A stretch of 53,024 bases of DNA from an uncultured Gammaproteobacteria bacterium (GCA_913045175.1 CAJWQG010000023.1:1-53024); one strand, 5' to 3'; shown: positions 1-8,926, counted from the stretch's first letter. Notes: generated by a model from the sequence alone, not told the origin. Numbers and translations are program-made.

Positions 1-209
1 GATGTGTCTCTTAGTGAATCAGGTCATTTGGTACCATGGTGGCTGACGTCGCACACACCGTCGCGATGGCCACCCCAGATATCGATGACCATTTCACCAT
101 CGACACTTGCAGCAAAGCTCGGGCCGACATCGCCTCGTTCGGCAAAGTTTCGCTCGAACTCATCTCGCACAGCTGCGAAACGTTCCTCGCAATGTCCATT
201 TACGTCCAT
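1..209 (-). pseudogene. N-terminal remnant of a beta-lactamase-family serine hydrolase, cut by the window edge
   Basis: Reading leftward from an ATG at 209, the first ~48 codons resemble the start of class C beta-lactamase-like esterases (EstB type): a basic/acidic helix, then a VDGEMVIDIWGGHRD-like segment, which in this family precedes a Pro-Trp and then the catalytic SxxK further on. The frame then stops at a TGA near position 24, before the catalytic motif. In another frame the same bases give a QPPWYQ-like segment resembling the family's continuation, which suggests a frameshift near 40-60 and further stops beyond. No active gene product is expected from what is visible, but the rest lies outside the window. 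It is upstream of the permease on the same strand, with a 31-nt gap. Family assignment is moderate; decay is an inference from a short stretch. Confidence 0.45.
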
Positions 210-240
210 GATTTGCTACCATTCAATCGATTATTGGAGG

Positions 241-1599
241 TCACGGGGACACTCCGTTCTGCTCTCGCTTGGCAATGATGTAAAACACAAGGCCCACGAA
301 CGCCCCGCCAAGCACCATAATCCACTCGTAAGGCCAGATGAGCGCTGAAGGACTCCAGGGCAGATAAAGGCTACCCAGGCAAATGGACATGACCAGCGCA
401 CTATAGCCTACCAATTTTCCCAATCGAACCTTGAATGGTCGTACCATGTCTGGTTCCTGGCGACGTAGCGCAAGGAACGCGAGGGCCACCATGCCGTAGG
501 CAATGACCACCGCAAAGCTCCCCGCATCGACCAACCAGACCAGTATCGTTCTGCCGAAAAATGGTGATACACAACTGAGCAACCCGATCACCAAAATGCT
601 CACATAGGGCGTGTTATAACGTGGGTGCAGTTTAGCGAATACGGCTGGCAGCATGCCGGATTGAGCAAGGGCGTAGATCACGCGACTGCCGCCAATGATG
701 AACGCGTTCCAGCTGGTCAAAATGCCGCCAACACCTGCGAGAATCATCAGATTGCCGGCGAGCTGACTTTGCCATACTGCGCGGTTCGCGTCAGCGGTCG
801 CCATCGAGGACTCATTCAGTTGATCGACATTAAGTGCAAAGGAAACGCAAAGGGTGATCAGGATGTACCAGATTACGGCCAGTCCTACTGATATAACGAG
901 TAACTTACCAATTAGCCTTGGCTCAAGATCTATTTCTTCTGCGGATTGTGGAATTACATCGAAGCCAACCATGACTGCCGGCACCATCACCAGTACGCCT
1001 AGTATGCCTGCTACACCTTTTGAGAAGAGCGGTATTGGTTCGCCGATGAGTTCGAAGGTGAAAGCACCCGTAAAGAGGCTGATACCGACCAGAAAAAACA
1101 GGGCGGTTACGATGGTTTGGACGATGGCTGCGAAACGAATACCAATGTAGTTTATGTAGGTCATTACCACGGCGCCACCGATGCCAATGGCTACCATGCT
1201 GATATAAACGTCCGAGTCCTGAACTGACCAAAGATAACCAGCGCGCAGATTAGGGAAGAGATACTCCAGGGCTGTGGGTAGCGCGGCCGACTCGAACACG
1301 CAAACCGTCACATAGGCCATGACGATCGCCCAGCTACATATAAAAGAAGGTGTGAACCCGAGAGCACGAAATGTGTATACGTGTTCGCCACCCGCTTTAG
1401 GCATCGCTGCTGCCAGTTCTGCATAGGTAAGAGAAATCAATAGAACGGCAAGGCCGCCGACAACAAAAGCAATGGTTGCGCCGATGGAGCCTGCACGTAC
1501 CAACCAATCGCCTGTTAGTAAAACCCAGCTCCAGCCGATCATTGCGCCGAATGACAGGGTGATGACTTCACGTCTGGAGAGCGCTTTTACCAGGGACAA
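241..1599 (-). CDS. APC-superfamily amino acid permease
   Basis: A 452-residue, very hydrophobic protein with about 12 predicted membrane segments, the usual size for APC-family amino acid/polyamine/organocation transporters. The N-terminus carries the family's TM1 signature (LSFGAMIGWSWVLLTGDW, residues ~15-32), where the unwound helix binds substrate, followed by the GGLAVLLISLTYAELAAAMPKAGGE segment split over TM2 and the first cytoplasmic loop. It acts in the inner membrane, probably as a proton- or sodium-coupled importer of amino acids or a related amine; the substrate cannot be read from sequence. The start codon is TTG, supported by an AAGGAA ribosome binding site about 6 nt upstream. 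It appears to stand alone, with the degraded hydrolase downstream. Confidence 0.85.
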   Translation of the reverse strand: MSLVKALSRREVITLSFGAMIGWSWVLLTGDWLVRAGSIGATIAFVVGGLAVLLISLTYAELAAAMPKAGGEHVYTFRALGFTPSFICSWAIVMAYVTVCVFESAALPTALEYLFPNLRAGYLWSVQDSDVYISMVAIGIGGAVVMTYINYIGIRFAAIVQTIVTALFFLVGISLFTGAFTFELIGEPIPLFSKGVAGILGVLVMVPAVMVGFDVIPQSAEEIDLEPRLIGKLLVISVGLAVIWYILITLCVSFALNVDQLNESSMATADANRAVWQSQLAGNLMILAGVGGILTSWNAFIIGGSRVIYALAQSGMLPAVFAKLHPRYNTPYVSILVIGLLSCVSPFFGRTILVWLVDAGSFAVVIAYGMVALAFLALRRQEPDMVRPFKVRLGKLVGYSALVMSICLGSLYLPWSPSALIWPYEWIMVLGGAFVGLVFYIIAKREQNGVSP

Positions 1600-1725
1600 C
1601 GGTACTTCCTTAAGGTCATATCAACAGCGAGACTATAGACAATATCCTTTCTTTGCCAGCGTGCCGTTGCGATCCCGCGTGGTTAGCGGTAGCGTAACGT
1701 AACGTAAAAGGCAAGGAACTGTGGT

Positions 1726-2217
1726 ATGCCCCAGGTTAATGAACCCCTCATCGTTGATGTCGAAGCATCGGGTTTTGTTGGTGATAGCTATCCGATAGAA
1801 ATTGGTCTTGCGCTGGAAGGTGGCAGCAAGTTCTGTACGTTGATAACGCCAGCCCCAGACTGGACTCATTAGGATGATGACTCGGAAAAAGTTCATAGGG
1901 TTTCCAGGGACATTTTAGAAACCTATGGCAGACCAATGAAGGATGTCGCACAGTTCCTGAATGAGATTCTTGCTGGTAAGACGGTGTACACCGATGGATG
2001 GGTTGTTGATAAGCCCTGGATAACAACGCTGTATCATGCGGCCGGCGTGCAGATGGATTTCGAGGTAAGTTCTCTTGAGATGATACTCTCTCCCGACCAG
2101 ATGGCCGTCTGGCACGAGACCAAGGATCAGGTGATAGAAGACATGGAGCTTAAACGGCATCGAGCAAGTTTTGATGCACTGATCATTCAGGAAACCTACA
2201 AGCGAACACTTGCTTAG
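1726..2217 (+). pseudogene. DnaQ-like (DEDDh) 3'-5' exonuclease-fold protein interrupted by an in-frame TAG
   Basis: From the ATG at 1726 the frame reads IVDVEASGF (the D-x-E of exonuclease motif I) and a SYPIEIGLAL segment, then meets TAG at 1870-1872 exactly where relatives would have Trp in a PAPDWTH-W-D context. The same frame continues past the stop without further damage to TAA/TAG at 2217, through TDGWVVDKPWITTLYHAAG (motif II Asp region) and HRASFDA (motif III H-x-x-x-x-D, the DEDDh signature). With the stop read as Trp the product would be about 163 residues, as expected for small exonuclease-fold proteins of this kind. So this is a one-base nonsense lesion (TGG to TAG) in an otherwise preserved gene: a recent pseudogene, a sequencing error, or a readthrough site. 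Many neighbours end in TAG, so codon reassignment is unlikely. Confidence 0.7.
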
Positions 2218-2290
2218 GCGCTGTTGCCTTACCGTGCATTTTCAGCGCTGACGCTTTATCCTCCTGGCCTTGCTGAATGAGGGTACTGAT

Positions 2291-3076
2291 ATGAGCGATG
2301 TTTTATTTGAAGTAAAAAATAAAGTCCTGAACATCACGCTTAACCGACCGGATAAGCTGAATCCTATTGGCGATTCGGTTACACCGTTTGTGGTCGAGCG
2401 TTTACAGGAAGCTGTGACCGACCCTGAAGTGGGTGCCATTGTCGTTACAGGAGCAGGCAGGGCTTTCTGCGCCGGGGGTGACGTTTCCGGGATGTCAGAT
2501 CAGTATGAATCTCGAAGTTTTGATCAAAGCGTCCAGAAGCTGCGGGATGATCAGGAATTACCACGCCTGCTGCATAGCATTCCCAAAGTGACTATCGCTG
2601 CGGTGAATGGTTTCGCCATGGGTGCAGGCCTTGGCATTGCCACATCCTGCGATCTTCGTCTTGCATCCGCGAGTGCTAAGTTTGGCACCGCCTATGCCAA
2701 TGTCGGATTTGGTGGTGACTTTGGTACTACCTGGCAACTTACTCGTTTGTTGGGTGAGGCAAAGGCCAAGGAGCTTTTCTTCCTGCCGGATGTTATTGAT
2801 GCCCAGGAGGCGCTCCGAATTGGGCTTGCGAATCGTGTCATGTCTGCTGAGAACTTCATGGATGATATACAGGAAGTGGCAGAGAGGATCGCTAATGGGC
2901 CTCTGGTTAGCTACCGATGGATGAAAGAGAATATTAACCAGTCATCTATGGTGGATTTTGAAACCATGCTTGACAAGGAATCGGTGACGCATACGTTATG
3001 TGGCGCGACGGAAGATCATCACGAAGGGGTTACGGCCTTTATGGAGAAGCGGCAGCCAAGCTTTAAGGGACGTTAA
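2291..3076 (+). CDS. Enoyl-CoA hydratase/isomerase (crotonase) family protein
   Basis: A 261-residue crotonase-fold enzyme, normal length for the family. Near the N-terminus is VLNITLNRPDKLNPIG; the first oxyanion-hole segment is GRAFCAGGDVSGM (residues ~60-70), and the second is GFAMGAGLGIATSCDLRLAS (~107-125), followed by AYANVGFGGDFGTTWQLTRLLG, in which the Asp resembles the catalytic acid of PaaG-type isomerases. It should act on an acyl-CoA in the cytoplasm, hydrating or isomerising a double bond in beta-oxidation or ring degradation. The ATG at 2291 is preferred over an upstream in-frame ATG at 2270 because a GAGG ribosome binding site lies ~10 nt before it. Its 3' end overlaps the end of the convergent small gene by 4 nt. 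Exact substrate unknown. Confidence 0.85.
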   Translation: MSDVLFEVKNKVLNITLNRPDKLNPIGDSVTPFVVERLQEAVTDPEVGAIVVTGAGRAFCAGGDVSGMSDQYESRSFDQSVQKLRDDQELPRLLHSIPKVTIAAVNGFAMGAGLGIATSCDLRLASASAKFGTAYANVGFGGDFGTTWQLTRLLGEAKAKELFFLPDVIDAQEALRIGLANRVMSAENFMDDIQEVAERIANGPLVSYRWMKENINQSSMVDFETMLDKESVTHTLCGATEDHHEGVTAFMEKRQPSFKGR

Positions 3077-3288
3077 ACGCGTTCGCTGGCGGCCACTTCC
3101 AGTGCGTGAATTTCTTCCACCAGGGATTTGAAGGACTCCATTGCCTGGTAGTACTTCTTATCTTCTTCGGGGTTTTCATCAAGCGCGTAGTCGTCAGGGA
3201 CCATAAGGTAGGGGTCACGCTTTAAGGTATCGAGCTCCTTCATCAGCTGACCATGGCGACGTCGTTGCTTGAGTGTCATTTGCCACAT
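3073..3288 (-). CDS. Small charged protein of unknown function, end of the cytochrome operon
   Basis: A 71-residue, highly charged, probably helical protein with no signal peptide or membrane segment; the C-terminal half (about residues 40-70) has heptad-like spacing of hydrophobics. No family is recognised. Its ATG is only 4 nt after the stop codon of the multihaem cytochrome gene, and a second possible start (Met-4) lies 9 nt further in, so translation is probably coupled to the cytochrome. There is no strong ribosome binding site. The last 4 nt overlap the convergent crotonase stop. The evidence that it is real is position and composition (few rare residues, strongly acidic/basic) rather than homology. 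A role linked to the cytochrome is inferred from linkage only. Confidence 0.5.
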   Translation of the reverse strand: MWQMTLKQRRRHGQLMKELDTLKRDPYLMVPDDYALDENPEEDKKYYQAMESFKSLVEEIHALEVAASERV

Positions 3289-3292
3289 GGTG

Positions 3293-6200
3293 TTACTCTG
3301 GCGCGGGTTCGACGATCACGGACTTCGCTCGTTCGCGTATCTCGGCTGGTACTGGCCCGGTTCTCGGATGTGGAAATGTACTGGTCAGGTTGCCTTCGTC
3401 ATCAAGGAATCTGGAAAGATCGTACTCGTTACCATCGCCGTCCTCCTCGATAAATTCTCCAGTCCCGAATCCGTAGGTTTCGTTTAGTTGCGACTCGTTC
3501 AGCGGTTCCTCGGCAGAACCTACGGAGTGACAAGTGTCACAGTGTATAGGCGTGCGCTGGGTCGTGTGATGGTGAAACGGATTCCAACCAAAGCCTACGG
3601 TTCCTTCGTCGGTCTGACGCACTCGATCGCGATACTGGAAACGTCGATCGACTCGATAAGACATAAAAATGCTCATTGAACTGCATAGCGGCGTAATCTT
3701 TCCTCTCGTGTTCATCCCCAGAGCCAGGAAGTCGGTTGAATAGTCGTCACGCGATACGCTGATGCCACCCTGTGAGATTTCTCCTGTGGTGAAGTTGAGC
3801 TGTGCAACATCGTCGTTAACGTTGATGTGGCAGCCAAAACAGGTCAGTCGCCATGTGTTGTGGCAGGTATAGCACTCCATGGTATCCGTGTGGGAAAAAC
3901 CATCTTCATCAACCCCCATGGCCTCTGTCATACGGGGATTGATTCCCGCCTCCAGAATATTGGCGATCTGCGGTACCTCTAGATCGTAGTCCTGCATCCT
4001 CAGGTCGAGGATGATTTGATCATCGACACGAGTCAGGGCTTTAAGCGCGTGTCCTTTGGCGTTCTTAAAGTTGCCGTCGGCTGGATCTTCAACAATGGCT
4101 TCGCGTACGGTGCCGTGACAATCCTCGCACCGAACGCCTACCTGATCGAGCTCCGAGGCATAAAGATGGTTGTCGCCGTGAACATCACTACCGACGTGAC
4201 AATCTGCGCACACCATACCTGCAGTAGCATGCAGGTCAGGTGGAGTCTCGTCGATAGAATTAGTGGAATCCTCGTCGGTAAAGTAGAACCCGGGAGAGTG
4301 ACCATAGATTGATTGACCCCAGGGCTCTGCGTTAGGAGGTGTCTTTGCGGACGAAAACCCGCCTTCACGTATGCCACGATAAGCCAAACCTATGCGACCA
4401 CCCTGGAAGTGACAGTGAGAACACTGCTCGGTTGGAATATCGCTGGTGATCTCGTGGCGAATCGGATGGGGCGGAAAATAACCGACAATGGCAGGGTCAG
4501 GCGACTGCGACAGGCCATCGTCGTCATATACCATGTGACAGGAAGTGCATCCTGACGATCGATATTTGCCCGCACCGTCGTTCGGACCAAAGTCGTTCAA
4601 GTGGCAGGTCGGGCATGACTTAGCAAGATAGATGTCTGTTGCACCAATGATGGACGACCGTTCTACCCCTTCTTCAGGTTCTCGCAGTGCATGCAGCGCG
4701 CCCACAGTGCCTTCCGGTGCAGTATCCGGGTCGAAGGCTTCGTTAACGACATCGACCGCCGCAAGGGTTGGGTCCCTGCCTTGTCCACCTGCCATGAAGC
4801 GCGGTAGTTTGTAATGTCCGGCGTAAGTGGACATGACGGAGAATGGTACGCTGTCGACAATCGACTGGTGGCAACCGGTACCTTCGCCCGCTGGAGACCC
4901 GGAGCCGCAACTCTGTTCGGCAACGCGTAGATCACCGGGGTTCACAAAACGAACATATTCTGGGGCGACTTCGTTCAACTTGTCATAGGGCAGGTTGCGG
5001 ATGTAGCTCTCTTCCCCTTCAGGTGGAAACACGTGCGCTTCTTCGAAGGTTGCAACGTTGTTATTGCCCCCATGACAATCTGTACACTCTAGTGGGAAAC
5101 CGGGATGCGCGTCTTCTATGCCGTGACGTTCTCCCGTCTCTGGATCAACCGGTCGATGGCAACCAACGCAACCAACATCATTTGCCGGGGCGACACTTTG
5201 ATCCGGGTTTTTTAGGTCAGGTGTCTCTTCGAATGTGATTTTTAGACGAAGCTGGCGTTCCAGGGTAACACCCTCGGCATCAGTTAACGTCGCGGTCAGG
5301 TTTGCTTCCTCACCTTCGAGGTTGAATACATTACTAAAAGAACCTAGTTGAAAAGTCAGACCAAGTGCGTGCGCGAACCCATCGGGTCGCGGTTGAAGGT
5401 CAGTATCCTGAGACCCATCGAAAACGACATCCTCGCTGGTCTCAAGGTTCGCGGCAATCGTCACAGGCGAACTGTTTTCGATGGCTCTTGCTTCAAAGTG
5501 TAGCGAGATGTTTGCTCCACCCTGAGCGAAGGTGGCAACCTGAAGACTGTCGCAGTGTTGTAGCCGACCAAATCCACGGGTGTTCTGTCCGACGTGCAGC
5601 ACTTCGAAGGGTCCGTCCGGTTCGGCGATTCTTGGCGGCAACTCTCCGGTGCAGCAAGACTGATCTATCGATTTGGTGGTGAACTCGCAGCCTGTTGCCG
5701 CATCACATGCGGCGACATCGCAGTCAGTTAGAGGAACAATCTGAAGTACTATCGTCGTGTCGGTTTGTTTCTCATCTGCGTCCGTTACGGTGACATTGAG
5801 AGAGTAGGGTCCCAGTTGTTCTTCTGCGGGGACCCAGTTCAGGACGCCAGTGTCTGGATCAAGTGTTGCATCCGTGGGGAGGTTTGACGCGGAATAAGAT
5901 AACGCTTTCCCTTCCGGGTCTGAGGCCTGGATGGGTAGCGCGATAGCGAATCCGGTATGTGCACGGTATACATCACTGGTAGCGACTTCCGGGGGCATAT
6001 TTTCAGTTACAGTAATTTCCCGTTCAACGCTGTCGTTGCCGTTAGCGGTGGTAACAGTGAGTGTTACTGTATAGGAGCCGGGTTCAGTGAAAACATGGGT
6101 TGGGTTCTGAGCTTCGCTGGTTCCCGTGCCGCCAAAGTCCCATGACCACTCGGAAATCGTTGCGCCGTTTCCAGTAGAAGTGTCACTAAAGTCGATCTCC

Positions 6201-6367
6201 AGTGGCGCTGCACCAGAAGACAGGCTGGTATTGAAGTTTGCATCGGGCAGTCGTGAAACCGGGGGAGGTGGTGAAGTGTCACCACCACCGCCACCTCCAC
6301 CGCCACATCCGGTAATAGCAATCAGCAGAAACACTGAAAGGCAACGATATATACTTCTAACAATCAT
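3293..6367 (-). CDS. Multihaem c-type cytochrome lipoprotein with PKD and Ig-like domains (10 CXXCH plus one CX11CH)
   Basis: About 1024 residues. The N-terminus is a lipoprotein signal (IYRCLSVFLLIAITGC) followed by a Gly run and PPPP linker, so it is exported and lipid-anchored. Next come a PKD domain (~35-125, with a WDFGGTGTSEAQNPTHVF-like core), a cadherin/Ig-like domain (~130-210), and a Cys-containing region to ~390. The C-terminal half (400-947) holds ten canonical haem motifs: CVGCH (400), CTDCH, CPTCH, CTSCH, CSHCH, CADCH, CEDCH, CYTCH, CFGCH and CDTCH (943). Cys487/Cys499-His500 form an extra CX11CH spacing. Many free His residues could be distal ligands. It probably moves electrons, or reduces a substrate, in the periplasm or at the outer membrane. 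A GTG start at 6394 is also possible, with better upstream AGG; ATG 6367 gives a more typical signal peptide. It follows the ABC permease gene directly, so it is part of the same operon. I do not recognise it as a characterised reductase. Confidence 0.88.
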   Translation of the reverse strand: MIVRSIYRCLSVFLLIAITGCGGGGGGGGDTSPPPPVSRLPDANFNTSLSSGAAPLEIDFSDTSTGNGATISEWSWDFGGTGTSEAQNPTHVFTEPGSYTVTLTVTTANGNDSVEREITVTENMPPEVATSDVYRAHTGFAIALPIQASDPEGKALSYSASNLPTDATLDPDTGVLNWVPAEEQLGPYSLNVTVTDADEKQTDTTIVLQIVPLTDCDVAACDAATGCEFTTKSIDQSCCTGELPPRIAEPDGPFEVLHVGQNTRGFGRLQHCDSLQVATFAQGGANISLHFEARAIENSSPVTIAANLETSEDVVFDGSQDTDLQPRPDGFAHALGLTFQLGSFSNVFNLEGEEANLTATLTDAEGVTLERQLRLKITFEETPDLKNPDQSVAPANDVGCVGCHRPVDPETGERHGIEDAHPGFPLECTDCHGGNNNVATFEEAHVFPPEGEESYIRNLPYDKLNEVAPEYVRFVNPGDLRVAEQSCGSGSPAGEGTGCHQSIVDSVPFSVMSTYAGHYKLPRFMAGGQGRDPTLAAVDVVNEAFDPDTAPEGTVGALHALREPEEGVERSSIIGATDIYLAKSCPTCHLNDFGPNDGAGKYRSSGCTSCHMVYDDDGLSQSPDPAIVGYFPPHPIRHEITSDIPTEQCSHCHFQGGRIGLAYRGIREGGFSSAKTPPNAEPWGQSIYGHSPGFYFTDEDSTNSIDETPPDLHATAGMVCADCHVGSDVHGDNHLYASELDQVGVRCEDCHGTVREAIVEDPADGNFKNAKGHALKALTRVDDQIILDLRMQDYDLEVPQIANILEAGINPRMTEAMGVDEDGFSHTDTMECYTCHNTWRLTCFGCHINVNDDVAQLNFTTGEISQGGISVSRDDYSTDFLALGMNTRGKITPLCSSMSIFMSYRVDRRFQYRDRVRQTDEGTVGFGWNPFHHHTTQRTPIHCDTCHSVGSAEEPLNESQLNETYGFGTGEFIEEDGDGNEYDLSRFLDDEGNLTSTFPHPRTGPVPAEIRERAKSVIVEPAPE

Positions 6368-6403
6368 TAATAATTCGGCCAACCGAAGAAGCACCTATTC
6401 TAC

Positions 6404-7279
6404 CTAGGAAGCACGCCGGACGTAAGCTCTTACAAGGGTTGAAACTACATCACCAATCATAACGATGAAGGCGCCGAGTAAAATAAGAAAGAACATTTCA
6501 TCATAGAAATTCCGAGCTCTTGCATCCTGTATCCAGAAGCCCAGAGATACGATCCCTAACATACCGAGGACTGTTGCCTCGCGTACACAGGTTTCCCAAC
6601 GATAGAAGAAAAACAATAGCAGCCTGGGCAATGCCGCAGGAGCGACTGCTGCCAGGACGGTCTGCAGTCTTGAAGCTCCGATACTGGTGAGGGAACTCAT
6701 TTGCTCGCCTGAAAGGTCTTCGATTGCCTCGGCCGATAGTTTTCCGATGATGCCGGAGTTATGTAGCGCAAGAGCAAGCACCGCAGGCCAGGCGGTTGGA
6801 CCAAGCAGCGCCAGCAGCAGAAACGCCCACACATACTCCGGGATTGCTCGTAGGAATATAAGGATGAGTCTTGCCGCGCCGACGACCAATGTCCACCATA
6901 GCTTCGGTGAATCATGGGTGAATCCCGCCGTGATATTTCGAGCCGCGGGCAGGGCAAGCATAGTGCCCCAGATTCCTGCGAGCACGATAGCAGCCACGGA
7001 GATGGCCAGCGTCGTGCCCATGGCCTCCCAGCCCTTCTCCTCCATTAGTTCACCGGACCAGGTAAGTGCAACGCTTACATCAAAGCTCCTGTCCTGTAAA
7101 GGATAGGGTCGAAGTTCGTGTAGGAAGCGTTCTACGTTGGCCAGCCTGTCCGAACCTGTAGTCTCGACAAAGTCGCCCCATATCCACGTACCAACGATCA
7201 ACGCCGCCATCGCAAAAAGACTAAGTCTGACAAGGCGATTTTTCGGTCGTTCCTGATATAGGCGGTCCAGATCTTCCAT
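6404..7279 (-). CDS. ABC transporter permease, PhnE-like (second permease)
   Basis: A 291-residue integral membrane protein of the PhnE type. It has an N-terminal membrane segment after a basic tail, a long periplasmic stretch, and then a binding-protein-dependent transport core of about 5 helices. The EAA-like cytoplasmic loop that docks the ATPase is visible around SLTSIGASRLQTVLAAVAPAALPRLLLF (residues ~190-215). The start at 7279 is chosen because ATG overlaps the previous gene's TAA as TAATG, a coupled arrangement; a longer frame upstream lacks support. It pairs with the adjacent permease as a heterodimeric channel in the inner membrane and is followed directly by the multihaem cytochrome gene. 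Substrate is presumably the anion bound by the lipoprotein encoded at the head of the operon. Confidence 0.85.
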   Translation of the reverse strand: MEDLDRLYQERPKNRLVRLSLFAMAALIVGTWIWGDFVETTGSDRLANVERFLHELRPYPLQDRSFDVSVALTWSGELMEEKGWEAMGTTLAISVAAIVLAGIWGTMLALPAARNITAGFTHDSPKLWWTLVVGAARLILIFLRAIPEYVWAFLLLALLGPTAWPAVLALALHNSGIIGKLSAEAIEDLSGEQMSSLTSIGASRLQTVLAAVAPAALPRLLLFFFYRWETCVREATVLGMLGIVSLGFWIQDARARNFYDEMFFLILLGAFIVMIGDVVSTLVRAYVRRAS

Positions 7280-8130
7280 TACTGCTGTAATCCCATTCTT
7301 ATTTTTCCGCTCCAAACATCGACAAGGGCTACCAGAAAAAACAACGTATAGAGATAGGTCCACACCTCACCGAAGTAGAGGTTTTCGAAGGAAGCCGCAA
7401 TGTAGAAGCCGAGAGTAGGGTAGCCAAAAAAGCCAAGTACCGCGGAGGACCGCAGTGCGCACTCAAAACGGTAGAAACTATAAGCAAGAATATCCGGCAT
7501 TGCCTGAGGAGCGATTACGAAGAAATATACCTGTATCGGCGATGCACCGGCGCCGTGGATTGCGTTAGAAGCTGCACGTGGTGTTTCATCAATTAACTCC
7601 GAAAAAATCTTCGCCAGGATGCCGGTGCAGGGCAGCGCTAATGCCACGACTGCGCTTAGCTGGCTGATGCCAAACGCAGCAAGGAACAGAACAGCCCACA
7701 ACAGTTCGTGAACCGAGCGCATTAATGTAATGAGTAGCCTTGTTGTCCCGTATACGGCAATGCCGACGGATCTGGCGATACCCCGGTGTGTACCTATCAT
7801 CAGTGAACTGGATGCGAGGAATCCCAGCAGCACACCACCGATGATTGAAATTCCCATGGTTGCAGCGGCGAATAAAACGGTTTGCCATGCTGCGTGGATT
7901 GCTTTCATGACCAGGGGCGTGGTCCCTGGTGGAACCTCTGATTCATAGTTAAGTGCGGGCGCAAAAGCGTGGACAAGGAATTCCTTTGCAATGGAAGCGT
8001 TGCTGGGAATAAGCTGAGTTGGATTCAGGTTTAGCGTAATCCCCGCCCAGATACCCGCTCCAATCAAGGCGACTAGAACCCAGCGACGCTGGCCGCTGCT
8101 GGCTTCAACCAAAACGACCCCCAAGACCAT
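7279..8130 (-). CDS. ABC transporter permease, PhnE-like (first permease)
   Basis: A 283-residue inner-membrane permease of the phosphonate/phosphite-type family: one N-terminal helix (QRRWVLVALIGAGIWAGI), a periplasmic segment, then a core of about five helices. The ATPase-docking loop is near SNAIHGAGASPIQVYFFVIAPQAMPDIL. The start at 8130 (ATG after AGGAAG) is favoured; it overlaps the ATPase gene by 26 nt. The longer frame to 8217 would add a basic, poorly hydrophobic extension lying wholly inside the ATPase gene. The two permeases share architecture and probably came from a duplication. Membrane half of the importer encoded by this operon. Confidence 0.83.
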   Translation of the reverse strand: MVLGVVLVEASSGQRRWVLVALIGAGIWAGITLNLNPTQLIPSNASIAKEFLVHAFAPALNYESEVPPGTTPLVMKAIHAAWQTVLFAAATMGISIIGGVLLGFLASSSLMIGTHRGIARSVGIAVYGTTRLLITLMRSVHELLWAVLFLAAFGISQLSAVVALALPCTGILAKIFSELIDETPRAASNAIHGAGASPIQVYFFVIAPQAMPDILAYSFYRFECALRSSAVLGFFGYPTLGFYIAASFENLYFGEVWTYLYTLFFLVALVDVWSGKIRMGLQQ

Positions 8131-8926
8131 CTTCCTGGGGCGAGCGGGGTATTGATGTTGGTGATTCGTCCACCAGACTGAAAATCTCTTCGATTTCCGA
8201 TGGTTGCAACGTATCACTCGGTTGATCGAAGATTACTCGCCCGTTGCGAAGCGCGACCATGCGAGGAAAGAATGCCTTTGCCAGTGCCAGGTTGTGAAGG
8301 CTTACGCATAAGGTGAGCCCCCTTGATACGCAGATGTCTTTCATGAGCGCGATAGTTGCCTCGGCCCTTGCGGGATCCACGCTCGATATGGGCTCATCGG
8401 CTAGCAGGATGTGTGGATTCTGAAACAGGGCGCGGGCAATCGCCACTCGTTGTTGCTGGCCTCCTGAAAGTCGATCCGTTCGTTCATAGATTTTTTCTGG
8501 AATACCAACGCTTTTCAGAATGTCGTAGACCTGCTCGGTCACTTCTCGCGAAGGGTAGAGTAGATCCCTGGCGCCACCAATCAGTGATCGGGCTCCCAGT
8601 CGCCCTATGACCACGTTTTGAATCACTCGCAGATTAGGCACGAGACTAAACCGCTGGTGTATGAAACCGATGCGCATGCGCGCCATTTTCAATTCGTTGG
8701 TATTCATTGACGAAAGGTCTTTCCCGTCAATTGCAACACTGCCGCTAGTAGGCCAGGTCATTGCGTTGCAGGTGTTGAGCAACGTAGTCTTCCCGGCACC
8801 GCTTAACCCGACGAGTGCGACAGCTTCGCCGGGTTTAATGTCAAGACTGATACGATCGAGTGCGGTGACAGTATCAAAAACTACCGACACATCTTCTATA
8901 GATAAGTGACCCCCGGGGGAAGTCAC
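8105..8926 (-). CDS. ABC transporter ATP-binding protein, PhnC-like
   Basis: A 273-residue nucleotide-binding subunit with all canonical motifs in order: Walker A GLSGAGKTT (residues ~39-47), Q-loop in GFIHQRFSLVPNL (~88-100), signature LSGGQQQR (~158), Walker B ILLADEP (~178-184) and the switch His in CVSLHNLALA (~212). The GLSGAGKTT loop and the long segment after the Q-loop fit the PhnC/phosphite branch. It energises uptake through the two PhnE-like permeases, on the cytoplasmic face of the inner membrane. Its start overlaps the stop of the binding-protein gene by 4 nt (ATGA), and its end overlaps the next permease, so all are translated together. The C-terminal ~25 residues are low-complexity and encoded in the overlap. 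Confidence 0.92.
   Translation of the reverse strand: MTSPGGHLSIEDVSVVFDTVTALDRISLDIKPGEAVALVGLSGAGKTTLLNTCNAMTWPTSGSVAIDGKDLSSMNTNELKMARMRIGFIHQRFSLVPNLRVIQNVVIGRLGARSLIGGARDLLYPSREVTEQVYDILKSVGIPEKIYERTDRLSGGQQQRVAIARALFQNPHILLADEPISSVDPARAEATIALMKDICVSRGLTLCVSLHNLALAKAFFPRMVALRNGRVIFDQPSDTLQPSEIEEIFSLVDESPTSIPRSPQEDGLGGRFG

Noticed and set aside
3293-6367. Assigning the cytochrome as hydroxylamine oxidoreductase, OTR or nitrite reductase
   Set aside because: Haem count, spacing and the PKD/Ig-like N-terminus do not match those families closely, and no defining catalytic motif (such as CXXCK) was seen.
8130-8217. Extended start for the first permease
   Set aside because: The extension lies inside the ATPase gene, is basic and non-hydrophobic, and ATG 8130 has AGGAAG upstream.
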